From positions 111,420-175,419 of the forward strand of contig CALTVC010000007.1 of NCBI GenBank assembly GCA_943912855.1: a DNA stretch of 64,000 nucleotides. Reading direction: 5' to 3'. This stretch comes from an uncultured Flavobacterium sp. Its GTDB lineage: Bacteria; Bacteroidota; Bacteroidia; Flavobacteriales; Flavobacteriaceae. Within the stretch, counting starts at the first letter, position 1; each line of letters begins with the position of its first letter. Positions 15,506 to 23,993 of the stretch are shown here, piece after piece. Under the pieces are notes generated by a model. It searched no databases. It had not been told where the DNA came from and worked only from the letters and a program-made list of their open reading frames with translations. Made by a program: the position numbers and the translations under genes.

Positions 15506-16411
15506 TCAGTTTAAATTTCTATACTCTATGGGTGTTGTTCCCGTTTTTTGCTTAAAAAGTTTGCTGAAATACTGCGGGTATTCAAAACCTAACAAATACG
15601 CGATTTCACTCACAGAACTATTTGTACTCAGGAGGATGTTTTTTGCTTCTTGAATCAGATGGTAATGAATATGGTCTTGGGCGTTCATACCTGTTTCCTT
15701 TTTGAGCAAATCGCTCAAATAGCCTGATGATAGGTTAACTTTATCAGACAAATATTTTACTGTTGGAAGTCCCTTTTCAGAAAGCTTTGCATCTCTAAAA
15801 TAATCGGTTAAGAGCTTCTCTACTTGTGAAACGACATTAGAATTGTTGTTTTTTCGCGTAATAAACTGTCTGCTGTAGTATCGTTGGCAATAGTTTAATA
15901 ATAACTCAATATTTGAAACGATTAAAGTTTGACTATGATTGTCAATGTTCTCCCGTAATTCGTTTTCAATTTTCTGTATGCAATCGTATAGTATTGCTTT
16001 TTCTTTGTCAGATAAATGGAGTGCTTCAGAGGTTTCATAAGAAAAGAAAGTGTAGCCTTTCATCTTATTAGCCAGCGTAGTGCCATGTAACAGATCAGGA
16101 TGAAAGAATAGTCCCCAGCCCATCATATCTTCCTTCTTTTCAATTTCGGCATCCATTGTCACTACCTGTTTTGGGGCGATACAAACCAGGCTACCTTCCT
16201 GAAAATCGTAAGACTGTCTTCCGTAGCGCATGTTGTTAGCGCAATAGTTTTTGAACATTATAGAGTAGAAGTCACAACTTATGCGTATGCCTTCTTCCAT
16301 CATTTCATCCATTTTACTAAAGTCAATGATTGTGGCCAGCGGATGATTTGTTTTGTGCTGAACAAAATTATTGATTTCCGAAATGCTCTTTATGTTGATA
16401 ATAGGCTTCAT
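15506..16411 (-). CDS. AraC-family transcriptional regulator
   Basis: 301 aa. The N-terminal 190 residues form a cupin-like sensor typical of AraC regulators. The C-terminal 100 residues hold two helix-turn-helix units ending with the family signature VSEIAYLLGFEYPQYFSKLF and the PIEYR tail. It is the last gene of a minus-strand set SDR - DUF2147 - membrane protein - AraC with gaps of 27, 5 and 31 bp. It probably controls this operon in response to a small ligand. The element of origin is unusual for such metabolic cargo. Confidence 0.85.
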   Translation of the reverse strand: MKPIINIKSISEINNFVQHKTNHPLATIIDFSKMDEMMEEGIRISCDFYSIMFKNYCANNMRYGRQSYDFQEGSLVCIAPKQVVTMDAEIEKKEDMMGWGLFFHPDLLHGTTLANKMKGYTFFSYETSEALHLSDKEKAILYDCIQKIENELRENIDNHSQTLIVSNIELLLNYCQRYYSRQFITRKNNNSNVVSQVEKLLTDYFRDAKLSEKGLPTVKYLSDKVNLSSGYLSDLLKKETGMNAQDHIHYHLIQEAKNILLSTNSSVSEIAYLLGFEYPQYFSKLFKQKTGTTPIEYRNLN

Positions 16412-16442
16412 CTATATTTATTTACTGTAGTACATGAATTTT

Positions 16443-16943
16443 TTATGAACTTAATGCTTTCAAAATCGCATTGTAATATATATCAGCTCTCTCCTGTGAA
16501 AAGTAATCGACTACCAAGCCTGCCAAAGCAAAATAAGTTAGTGCTATACCAATTCCCATCCAGGTAGGGTTTTTAGTAGTCCAGAATATAATCAATGTCA
16601 AGGCAAAAAATATGGTTGCTACAATTTTTGAAACCTTATACCCGTACTGAAAATCATTCACACGCTTCTTTTCTGATTTGGCAAATTCCATTTTATCTTT
16701 ACGATAGCTTTGTGGTAACTCTATCATCCGTTTTGGATTTGAATACAACATACCACCCCCAATTGCGGAGTAAATAGCACCTACTACAATTAAAGGAATC
16801 AATAATGCCTTCGCATTTGGTGTTGTACCTATCTTAAAAAACAGGAAGCCTGCTATAATGGTAACAAGCCCAAAGGCTAGAATTAATTTAGCCTCAAACA
16901 ATTCGCCTTTAATCCAGTTGATTGTATAGTCTGATAGGTTCAT
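16443..16943 (-). CDS. Four-TM inner-membrane protein
   Basis: 166 aa with four hydrophobic helices (about residues 17-38, 47-69, 107-124 and 130-148) and a charged loop between helices 2 and 3 (QSYRKDKMEFAKSEKKR). No recognised family. It lies 5 bp downstream of the DUF2147 gene in the SDR/AraC operon. Confidence 0.7.
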   Translation of the reverse strand: MNLSDYTINWIKGELFEAKLILAFGLVTIIAGFLFFKIGTTPNAKALLIPLIVVGAIYSAIGGGMLYSNPKRMIELPQSYRKDKMEFAKSEKKRVNDFQYGYKVSKIVATIFFALTLIIFWTTKNPTWMGIGIALTYFALAGLVVDYFSQERADIYYNAILKALSS

Positions 16944-16948
16944 ATTTT

Positions 16949-17386
16949 TTACTTTTTATATCTGTGAAAAGTTGCAGTTTGGCCCAGCAGTGAAACACCT
17001 AGATACCCTCGTAAATATAACTTATCTTTTTTGATCCACACTTTACACTTGTATGTATCTCCGGTGGGGGCATTGTATATTTTACCCTCAACATACTCTT
17101 CACCATCCCAACTTAGGCCGGTTAAGCTCGTTATTCCTATCAAGTCGCGAGAACGAAGTTTCGGGTCAGGGTTTTTCAAATCTTTTTTTGACGTTACACC
17201 GTCGCTTTCAACAATAGGTTTTCCCCAAATGTATTTCCCAAAATACTTGTCACCTTGTTTAAATACTTCAATTATTACGTCTTTTTTGTCTGACTCCCAA
17301 GTACCCAAAATTTCTTTTTCCGATTGCGCATACATGTTTGAAAATGTAGCCAATATTAGTACTATTAAAAATTTTACTGATTTCAT
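16949..17386 (-). CDS. DUF2147 secreted protein
   Basis: 145 aa with a signal peptide (LIVLILATFSNMYAQ) followed by the DUF2147 pattern: ILGTWESDKKDVIIEVF, YFGKYIWG, SWDGEEYVEGKIYNAPTG, then YKCKVW and LYLRGYLG. The family is a lipocalin-like beta barrel exported to the periplasm; its biochemical role is unsettled. Co-transcribed with the SDR gene. Confidence 0.8.
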   Translation of the reverse strand: MKSVKFLIVLILATFSNMYAQSEKEILGTWESDKKDVIIEVFKQGDKYFGKYIWGKPIVESDGVTSKKDLKNPDPKLRSRDLIGITSLTGLSWDGEEYVEGKIYNAPTGDTYKCKVWIKKDKLYLRGYLGVSLLGQTATFHRYKK

Positions 17387-17413
17387 CTTTTCAAAGTTAT
17401 TTTTAGTGATTGA

Positions 17414-18229
17414 TTACATTTGGCTCATTACAATTTTGTCGAATAGCTTATCGCCCAAATAAATTCGCATCCAAGGCATCATAACAGAGAATTTGCCAAC
17501 TTTATACCTGGTTTTAGGATTGTTTGAATTTACAATTTTCACTATCGCATCGGTAATTACGCTTGGTTTTGAAGAACCGTTTCCTTTAGCTGCATCTGCC
17601 GTTCCCTTTGCAATTTTTTCCATCATGTTTTTATAGGCACTGTCTTTAGATATTTTAGAAAAATGATCCAATAGCACTGAGCCGAACTCTGTAGCGATAA
17701 AGCCAGGTTCAAGGACAACAACTTTAATGTTGAATTGTTTAAGTTCTAAACGTAAACAGTCGCTTAATCCTTCAACGGCATGCTTACTTGCGTGATACCA
17801 GGCACCCATGGGGAAATACATTTTTCCACCCATTGATGATGTATTTATGATTAATCCTGCATTTGCTTTGCGCATGTAAGGCACTACTTTTTGTGTCATT
17901 GTTGCCATGCCAAAAACATTTACCTCCATCTGTTTCCTCGCTTCATCCAAAGGAATATCTTCAACAGAACCATACAAGCCATAGCCGGCATTGTTCCAGA
18001 GTACATCTATTTTCCCCTGTTCAGCGGTAATGGTATTTATCACATTGTCAATATCACCTTCTTTAGTAACATCCATCTGAATAGGATGCCCACCTAATGC
18101 TTTAAGGTCTTGCATCTGATCTATACGTCTTGCTACGGTATATACAATATGGCCCTGACGAATAAGTTCTTTTGCTGCTTCTTTTCCCATCCCGGAGCTG
18201 GCTCCTGTTATTAAGATTACTTTTTTCAT
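17414..18229 (-). CDS. Short-chain dehydrogenase/reductase
   Basis: 271 aa, a classical SDR. NAD(P)-binding TGASSGMG near residue 8, NNAG near residue 80, catalytic Tyr/Lys in YHASKHA and the preceding Ser in INTSSMGG. The Arg following the first strand (VARRIDQ) favours NADP. The substrate cannot be told. It is the first gene of the four-gene minus-strand cargo operon that ends with the AraC regulator. Confidence 0.88.
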   Translation of the reverse strand: MKKVILITGASSGMGKEAAKELIRQGHIVYTVARRIDQMQDLKALGGHPIQMDVTKEGDIDNVINTITAEQGKIDVLWNNAGYGLYGSVEDIPLDEARKQMEVNVFGMATMTQKVVPYMRKANAGLIINTSSMGGKMYFPMGAWYHASKHAVEGLSDCLRLELKQFNIKVVVLEPGFIATEFGSVLLDHFSKISKDSAYKNMMEKIAKGTADAAKGNGSSKPSVITDAIVKIVNSNNPKTRYKVGKFSVMMPWMRIYLGDKLFDKIVMSQM

Positions 18230-18344
18230 TTTTTACTTCTTTTAAATGATCAATGCAAATGTCCGTCAGTAAGCAGGGTAACTCTCAATACAAATTCAGG
18301 ATTGTTGTACACTTTTTACGGATTGCGAAGTTTTTTGTGCCTTA

Positions 18345-18451
18345 AAGTCTGTGTAAGTCTTTGCAAGTCTGTGTTTTTCTTGTTTTTTCTGCGCAAGTGT
18401 GTGCAGGTTTTAGCAAGTCTTTTAACGCGGTTTTAGTAATCACAATCTTTG
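18345..18451 (+). promoter_or_regulatory. Late-operon control region: 10-bp-phased repeats and promoter
   Basis: Repeats of AAGTCTGTGT type begin at 18345, 18355 and 18365, and again at 18395, 18405 and 18415. All are on one 10-bp register, that is, one face of the helix. They are followed by AATCTTTG (18444-18451), a -7 box with A in place of the first T, 35 bp before the first late ATG. A weak box behind a phased array suggests an activator that turns on the late operon. Confidence 0.6.
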
Positions 18452-18485
18452 TGCTTTCTGATTTGTATTACATCAATTGACATCA

Positions 18486-19961
18486 ATGAGTAAGGAGCTT
18501 GACCGTTTGCTGTATCGCCCCGTAAAACCTGCCGGTGCATTTGAAGGTAAATTCCCGCCCAGTGATCGCACTGCGGTCTACCTGGGAAGCGGAATGACCG
18601 ATTTCTCTATGAAAAGCATGGCAGCGTTGGTTTATCAGTACTACCAACAGGCAGCAAACGTAGCTCCGATGCTTGAAGGCGAAACGCTACAGGACACCTG
18701 CGAAGAAATTCACTACTTCCTGTACAACTGGTTTCAGTACATGTCTGATGATGAAATGCAACGGCTTCGCACTCCTGCCGCCAGCTGGGCGCAACGTTAC
18801 GAAGGGATAGACTGCAAGAGCTACAGCATACTTGCAAGTTGCATCCTGAGTTGCCTTGGCATAACGCACTACCTCAGGAGGATAAAGCAACCCGCCGTTG
18901 CGCCCGACCAATGGACCCATGTCTATGTTGTGGTACCGGTAAATCAGGAAACCGCCGCACTGAATAAAGGATATTATGTAATTGACGGAACAGTACCCAC
19001 TACCAAAGAATGTGAGTACGTAGAAAAAGACGACCTGTTTATGAGCATGGAACATTACGCACTTAACGCCCCGGCACCGCACGCACTTAATGCGGGTGTA
19101 GACTTTACCAAGCTAAAGAATATGATGTTCCCTAACGGCATCAGCTTTAGCAGTTTGTCATGCATTGGCGGTACGTATGATTCCAAAGATCTTAACGCGC
19201 TTATAGATGTGGTTAACCCTTGGTTCGTACAGGCATACGAAAACGTCAATTCAGCCATAGCCGGCAACAGCCCCCAACTTATTACGGTAATCAACACCCT
19301 TATTACCGCTACGTACGGCATGGCAGACCACGCCAGGCTAACCGCTGCCAAAAGCTGGAGTTCAAGTTGTTCTAAGAGTGCCACTGCCGGATATAAGGCC
19401 GTAGCCGATTACTATAGCAACTTGCTTCAAAAAGCGTTTTTCCCGTGGATTCAGGAATTCTTTACCGTAAGCTACAGTAGTGTAACCAAGCTGAACACAT
19501 CTTTTCCGTTTGAAACCAAGCCAAGTCGTGGTTTCAAGAAAAACGAGTTTTCGCAAAACGTAACCTTCAACCAGCTTGCCAGCATCAGACTTAAAGCCGA
19601 TACCACGAGCATAACCAGGTTTACGCTTACTCAATATGTGCTTGATGCCAACAACTACACCAACGGCACATTTAACGCCGATACCATGCTGAATGGTTTT
19701 ACCGAGATTTTGGCAACCTACGCCACCACGCCACCTGCAGGAAGCAACAACACAGGCAATACAAATACCGGTAACAGCAATAATTCAGGTTCAGGCTACG
19801 TGGCCGAAGACGATGATGAAGACACCAACAAACCCGATAACGGAAGTACCAATACCGCGCTTATAGTGGTAGGTGGTGCAGCTGCTTTAATGATAGGAGC
19901 GAAGCTACTGTTTTTTAGTGGCGGTACCGGACTGGGTAAACCAAACAAAAAAAGCAAATAA
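18486..19961 (+). CDS. Transglutaminase-fold virion protein with C-terminal membrane anchor
   Basis: 491 aa from the ATG at 18486; an upstream TTG at 18477 is possible. Residues 105-170 carry a transglutaminase/cysteine-protease triad: Cys110 in GIDCKSYS, His145 in QWTHVYVVV, Asp167 in GYYVIDGT. A helical region follows, then a Gly/Asn/Thr-rich linker (about 415-455) and one C-terminal transmembrane helix (ALIVVGGAAALMIGAKLLFF) with a basic tail. The fold can cleave or cross-link proteins, so capsid maturation or vertex cross-linking is possible. First gene of the late operon. The triad is seen; the virion role is inferred. Confidence 0.65.
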   Translation: MSKELDRLLYRPVKPAGAFEGKFPPSDRTAVYLGSGMTDFSMKSMAALVYQYYQQAANVAPMLEGETLQDTCEEIHYFLYNWFQYMSDDEMQRLRTPAASWAQRYEGIDCKSYSILASCILSCLGITHYLRRIKQPAVAPDQWTHVYVVVPVNQETAALNKGYYVIDGTVPTTKECEYVEKDDLFMSMEHYALNAPAPHALNAGVDFTKLKNMMFPNGISFSSLSCIGGTYDSKDLNALIDVVNPWFVQAYENVNSAIAGNSPQLITVINTLITATYGMADHARLTAAKSWSSSCSKSATAGYKAVADYYSNLLQKAFFPWIQEFFTVSYSSVTKLNTSFPFETKPSRGFKKNEFSQNVTFNQLASIRLKADTTSITRFTLTQYVLDANNYTNGTFNADTMLNGFTEILATYATTPPAGSNNTGNTNTGNSNNSGSGYVAEDDDEDTNKPDNGSTNTALIVVGGAAALMIGAKLLFFSGGTGLGKPNKKSK

Positions 19962-20992
19962 TGGAAGCCAACATCATACGATACCAGTTTAACCCGCCTG
20001 CCCTTAACCAGGGGCTTGGCTTCAGGCTTTTTGGCAAACCGATTACGTGGCGTTCAATTTTAAAAACTGCTGCTACAAGATTGATTAATGCAATAGCTTC
20101 TTACATAGATGGGCAAACAGGAGGTATGTTTCGTGATTCCGTTGAAGAATACAGGAATAGAGCTCTGAATTGGGTTACTAGAATTACCGGCCCTGCACCA
20201 GCCACCATCACCCAGCGTTCATCCGCAACAACCCCGCTTGTAGCCGTAGACATTAGTGAAGATGAATACCTGGCTAACTGGGTAACCAACAAGCTTACGC
20301 CGTTTTGTAACGCTATGATAGCCCAGCTCGCGGTGCTTAACAACCCTAACGCCACGCTACTCCAAAAAATGGCGGGTCTTAACCAGGTAACCAACAAAAT
20401 AGATACCGTACAGGACCATTTGGCGCAGTACGATTTTTACGATTTATCTGCCGAAGGTGTAGACAACCGCAGTGCGTTGCTTGCCATAGCCTTTGAACCG
20501 ATATACAATGTGGTAAAGGCGGCGGCGGCCCAGTTAAACCTGGTAACCTTCGCAAGTAGCTTTAACCCGCAAGGTACCAGCTTTGCGCCACTGTTTACAA
20601 ACACACCGCTTACGCAGGTACCTACAGAAATGTATAAAGCCCGTGCCGGAGTAGACACAAGCGCTACCACTACCGGAACAGGTACAAGCACGGGAACGGG
20701 TACAGGTACAAGTTCAGGTACAAGTACAGGCACAATTACAATCCCGGGTTCAGTAAGTTTCGGGATAGGTACAGGAACGGGTATACCAAATGCAGGTACC
20801 ACCGTACCTAAAACAAGGGCACAGACCGAGGATGCACCTAGTACGCCCACACCTGAACAGGACGGCGGGAGCAATACCGTTGCGTACGTAGCGGGTGGTG
20901 CGATAGCCCTGGGCATACTGTACGCCATATTTAAACCAAAACCCGCCCGTGGCTTAACAGGCCCAAGGCGTGGAAGAAGAACAAAAAAGTAA
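19961..20992 (+). CDS. Late structural protein with C-terminal membrane anchor
   Basis: 343 aa. The helical N-terminal domain is followed by a low-complexity Thr/Gly/Ser linker (residues about 230-275), then one transmembrane helix (VAYVAGGAIALGILYAIF) and a very basic tail (RRGRRTKK). Same build as the preceding protein, and its ATG overlaps that gene's stop. A membrane-anchored virion component is likely; family not recognised. Confidence 0.6.
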   Translation: MEANIIRYQFNPPALNQGLGFRLFGKPITWRSILKTAATRLINAIASYIDGQTGGMFRDSVEEYRNRALNWVTRITGPAPATITQRSSATTPLVAVDISEDEYLANWVTNKLTPFCNAMIAQLAVLNNPNATLLQKMAGLNQVTNKIDTVQDHLAQYDFYDLSAEGVDNRSALLAIAFEPIYNVVKAAAAQLNLVTFASSFNPQGTSFAPLFTNTPLTQVPTEMYKARAGVDTSATTTGTGTSTGTGTGTSSGTSTGTITIPGSVSFGIGTGTGIPNAGTTVPKTRAQTEDAPSTPTPEQDGGSNTVAYVAGGAIALGILYAIFKPKPARGLTGPRRGRRTKK

Positions 20993-21014
20993 AACCCCTT
21001 AAAATTCATACAAC

Positions 21015-21566
21015 ATGAAGTTTGCAACGCCATCAGGCAGTACAACAAAAGTCGCTATCGCCGCTACTGGTGGCGCTATAGTGGGCGGTATGGGTTCGCG
21101 AGCGGTAATAGGACTGATACATAATCCTACCGAAACGAGCGATACTACCCAACAGAAGAAAAACAACAACATGCTACTGGTAAAACAGGGTATTGTTGCA
21201 GCAGCCGGTATCGGTTTGGCAGCAGCCATACAGGGCAGTGATGCCACCAGTGCAGCAGTACAGGGTGCCGGTGTAGGCATGGCTGTAGTTCAGGGCTTGG
21301 AAATCATTAAAACCCTGGCTAACAAATCAGGACAACAGCCAGCTAACGGAAATTCTTCAACCGCTAAAAAAGTAGTGAGTGATGCCTTAGGGCTAAGTTC
21401 TCCGCTTGGTTGTCCTGCGCCCCTTAATGCGCCCCGCAGGCGTAGAGCCCTAAACGCCCCGGTATATGATGCCCCGGCATTTGAAACGGAGATTGTAACC
21501 GGTACTGGTGAAGACTGGAGTGTATTTGGCTTTGGAGGTAATCAGTTAAATCTTAAAGGTATATAG
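21015..21566 (+). CDS. Late Gly/Ala-rich membrane protein
   Basis: 183 aa with two Gly/Ala-rich hydrophobic segments (about residues 12-32 and 57-95, including GIVAAAGIGLAAAIQG). The more hydrophilic C-terminus has an Arg cluster (APRRRRALNAP). Part of the late operon. It resembles small membrane proteins that line the inner membrane of membrane-containing viruses in composition only. Confidence 0.55.
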   Translation: MKFATPSGSTTKVAIAATGGAIVGGMGSRAVIGLIHNPTETSDTTQQKKNNNMLLVKQGIVAAAGIGLAAAIQGSDATSAAVQGAGVGMAVVQGLEIIKTLANKSGQQPANGNSSTAKKVVSDALGLSSPLGCPAPLNAPRRRRALNAPVYDAPAFETEIVTGTGEDWSVFGFGGNQLNLKGI

Positions 21567-21626
21567 CCGTTAAAGACTTAAATCTAAACAATCTAATTAT
21601 TAGTAAAACCCCATAAAAATACGATC

Positions 21627-22202
21627 ATGCAAAAGATAACGCCTGAATCAGCAATAAGTGGATTTCTTTCGACTATTTCTCCCGACGGAGGGAATGCGGT
21701 CCACAACGGAAAAAAAATCAGAAGAAGAATACTCTACGGAGCAACTCTAGCTGCCGACCTGGTTACCAATCAAAACAAAGTTTTGATTCCGGGAGACACA
21801 AAGAAAATAGGAAAAACCAACTTTGACTTCGGTAACAAGCTTGCCACTGGGAGAAAATACCTTGTAACTGGTATTCGCTTACTGTTTGATACCGCTACAG
21901 GTAATACGGTAACGCTTAGCACGGCGGACTACAAAAATACGGCTCCTATTTCATTCCAAAACGGTGAGATTGTGATTTCGCAAACCGGTAACGGTGAATT
22001 GCTGAACATGCCAATCCTTCCTTTCTGCCCGAAAAACAATGTAAATGTTGTTGATGACGAGTATACAGCGGTGATTCCGTTTACACTTATTGACAACGTT
22101 GAAACCGATATTATGCTATATCAGGCGGGTGCGCCAGTAACTAACGCTGCTATTCGTGTAGAGTTTGATTGTATAGAGTTTGGTGAAGTAGGTAGAGCAT
22201 AA
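21627..22202 (+). CDS. Beta-rich late protein, major capsid candidate
   Basis: 191 aa, almost entirely beta-strand by pattern, with no membrane segment. Strands include KYLVTGIRLLFDT, NTVTLSTAD, YTAVIPFTLI and AIRVEFDCIEFGEV. The gene is followed directly by a strong intrinsic terminator at 22235-22266 within the late operon. Such a terminator is commonly used to raise the amount of an upstream transcript, as expected for a major coat protein. Size and strand content fit a single jelly-roll capsid protein, as in Sphaerolipoviridae-like viruses. This is inference; no sequence match is recognised. Confidence 0.5.
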   Translation: MQKITPESAISGFLSTISPDGGNAVHNGKKIRRRILYGATLAADLVTNQNKVLIPGDTKKIGKTNFDFGNKLATGRKYLVTGIRLLFDTATGNTVTLSTADYKNTAPISFQNGEIVISQTGNGELLNMPILPFCPKNNVNVVDDEYTAVIPFTLIDNVETDIMLYQAGAPVTNAAIRVEFDCIEFGEVGRA

Positions 22203-22234
22203 GCCCCTTTTTCTGAATCATAGTTTTAGTAATC

Positions 22235-22266
22235 AAAAAGCCATAGGCCCCGGCTTATGGCTTTTT
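22235..22266 (+). terminator. Internal terminator of the late operon
   Basis: AAGCCATA / TATGGCTT stem around GGCCCCGGCT followed by seven T. It lies 30 bp after the capsid-candidate stop. An upstream ATG for the next gene at 22257 would lie within the stem, which is why I prefer the ATG at 22281 for that gene. Confidence 0.7.
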
Positions 22267-22280
22267 TTAATTCAAACCCC

Positions 22281-22646
22281 ATGGCAAGAACACCCTATCA
22301 TAGTGCGCAGGTAAACATAGCCAGTGGCACTACCGGTGGCACGATAAACGTAACCCCACAAACAGGCCGTATCATTGGGGCCTGTCTGTACCATAACAAT
22401 GAAAACAACGCTGTTAACCCCGGTGTAGTATCGCTTGCCGTAACCACGGCCGGAGGTACTGAAATACTGCCCAATGCTGATATACGCCACTACCGTAACA
22501 GGAATGCGGGCTATTCAGAAGGATTTGTACCCATGGAATGGAATTCAGACGGTACAAGCTTCCAGCTGAAGTTTAACGCATCGCAGGCGTTTACAGCCGC
22601 CTTTGTTGGCACCTTCCTATTTTTCTATGACCCTTGCACAGAGTAA
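22281..22646 (+). CDS. Beta-rich late protein, second capsid candidate
   Basis: 121 aa from the ATG at 22281 (the ATG at 22257 overlaps the terminator stem). Alternating beta strands (HSAQVNIASGTTGGTINV, RIIGACLYHN, GVVSLAVTTAGG, SFQLKFNAS, TAAFVGTFLFFY) with short loops and no membrane segment. Together with the 191-aa protein it could form a small/large capsid protein pair. Immediately after the internal terminator, so expected at a lower level. Jelly-roll assignment is inferred. Confidence 0.45.
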   Translation: MARTPYHSAQVNIASGTTGGTINVTPQTGRIIGACLYHNNENNAVNPGVVSLAVTTAGGTEILPNADIRHYRNRNAGYSEGFVPMEWNSDGTSFQLKFNASQAFTAAFVGTFLFFYDPCTE

Positions 22647-22649
22647 CCC

Positions 22650-22967
22650 ATGATTAAGACAAGCCTTAATTCGCTACATATTACCCAGGACACCACAATG
22701 CCTGAACTTACGGATGTATCCAGTTTTTCGGTAACCAATTACGGGGAAAAAGATATGTACCTGATGGTGAACGGTGTTGAGCGCCTTGTTGCCGGGTTTG
22801 ATCATACGATCTATGCCGTGCCTATTGGTTGCTTTTCGATGGATGGCGACGGTACGTTTAGCGACATTAAGCTTGAATTCAGGTTTCCCGGTGGAGGGGA
22901 TGGTAATGCCGTACTGGACTACCGCAAATTAAAAGAACAACAAAATAACCCTATCTGTACCGTATGA
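22650..22967 (+). CDS. Small beta-rich late protein
   Basis: 105 aa, starting 3 bp after its neighbour. Beta-strand pattern (FSVTNYGEKDMYLMVNGVERLVAGFDHTI) with a glycine-rich loop (FPGGGDGNA). A minor capsid, vertex or penton-type protein is possible from its position next to the capsid candidates. No family recognised. Confidence 0.5.
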   Translation: MIKTSLNSLHITQDTTMPELTDVSSFSVTNYGEKDMYLMVNGVERLVAGFDHTIYAVPIGCFSMDGDGTFSDIKLEFRFPGGGDGNAVLDYRKLKEQQNNPICTV

Positions 22968-23788
22968 CCGCCGCATCAATACTACCGATAATAGAAGGTT
23001 TGGAAACCGACCCGCTGTACGCCATTACCGTCAGTGAGGTTGGCGATTCCAATTACATCGAAAGCAACGCTACTGCCGAAGTACTTACCACTAAGTATGG
23101 CGGTGTAGCCGAGTTCTTCAACCGCCTGAACAGCCAAAACCGCACGCACCTTATTATACAGGTACGCCGTAGCAATGGAAGCAAGGCATTTGTAAATAAA
23201 GGTACGCCGCAAATCATTAACCTGGCACCACCACAACAACAGCCCGCGCCGATTGTATTACCATCCGCAACCGCTTTAAACGGTGCTGTACAACACGCCC
23301 AACCTGATTACGGTATGAGTATGCCAATGGGTTTAGGTATGGGGCTTTCCGCTCCCGATATGTATTACCGGGTAATGGACCATCCGAACCTACAGCGCGA
23401 ACGTGATGACCTCAAATCTAAGAACGAAGTCCTGAAAGAACAGGTAATCGAACTTAAAGAGAAAATTCACGAAATGAAGTTCGACACTTCAAGCGCGAAT
23501 GCCAAATCAGAAAGGCTTGCCGGATTGATGGAAACGGGAATAAATGCCCTGCCTGTGATTATGCAAATGATGGCAGGTAATGCCGGAGTTGCCACGCAAG
23601 CCATGCCCGGACTGGGTAACCCGGCACAAGGCATCAGCCCGGAAAAACAGCAGATACTTCAGGCACTGCTCCAGCTCGATGAACTGTACGAGCCACACGT
23701 GTTGGCAATCCTGCACGGCATAAGCCAACCGGGAAGCTTCGCGCAGGAACTCGACGAATTATTAAAAACACATAACCTAATAGAATAA
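22964..23788 (+). CDS. Late protein with central coiled coil
   Basis: 274 aa. The N-terminal domain (about 1-85) is mixed alpha/beta. Then come a Pro/Gln-rich linker (PPQQQPAPIVLP), a coiled coil at about 145-180 (RERDDLKSKNEVLKEQVIEL), a Met/Gly/Ala-rich segment and an acidic helical C-terminus. The ATGA overlap with the previous stop couples translation. Possibly a scaffold or vertex-associated protein; family not recognised. Confidence 0.55.
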   Translation: MTAASILPIIEGLETDPLYAITVSEVGDSNYIESNATAEVLTTKYGGVAEFFNRLNSQNRTHLIIQVRRSNGSKAFVNKGTPQIINLAPPQQQPAPIVLPSATALNGAVQHAQPDYGMSMPMGLGMGLSAPDMYYRVMDHPNLQRERDDLKSKNEVLKEQVIELKEKIHEMKFDTSSANAKSERLAGLMETGINALPVIMQMMAGNAGVATQAMPGLGNPAQGISPEKQQILQALLQLDELYEPHVLAILHGISQPGSFAQELDELLKTHNLIE

Positions 23789-23792
23789 CACT

Positions 23793-23981
23793 ATGCCGCA
23801 AATTATCATAGACATTCCGGAGTGTAATGCTTTGGAACTAAAATTAAAAGAGGAAACCCTTAAAAATGTTGCCAAGCTAAATGCTGACGACACAAAACGA
23901 ATCAACGAACTGGTAAAAAGTTCCAAAGCCATGAAAGCCTTAAAAAGCAAGTGGACGATGCTTAAAGCCATGTTTGTATAA
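23793..23981 (+). CDS. Small helical late protein
   Basis: 62 aa, a short acidic start and then a long charged amphipathic helix (ALELKLKEETLKNVAKL, then VKSSKAMKALKSKWTMLKAM). No membrane segment. Likely a small virion or assembly protein, inferred from operon position. Confidence 0.5.
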   Translation: MPQIIIDIPECNALELKLKEETLKNVAKLNADDTKRINELVKSSKAMKALKSKWTMLKAMFV

Positions 23982-23993
23982 AAAGAAAACCCA

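Noticed and set aside
18345..18424. CRISPR-like array
   Set aside because: Repeat units are 10 bp with no spacers; they fit a phased protein-binding array.
20650..20780. DNA tandem repeat of ACAGGTACAAG-like units
   Set aside because: It is the codon-level trace of the Gly/Thr/Ser linker in the structural protein, not an independent element.
20437..21048. 203-codon minus-strand Pro/Val-rich frame
   Set aside because: Mirror image of the Thr/Gly/Ser-rich linker of the late structural protein on the plus strand.
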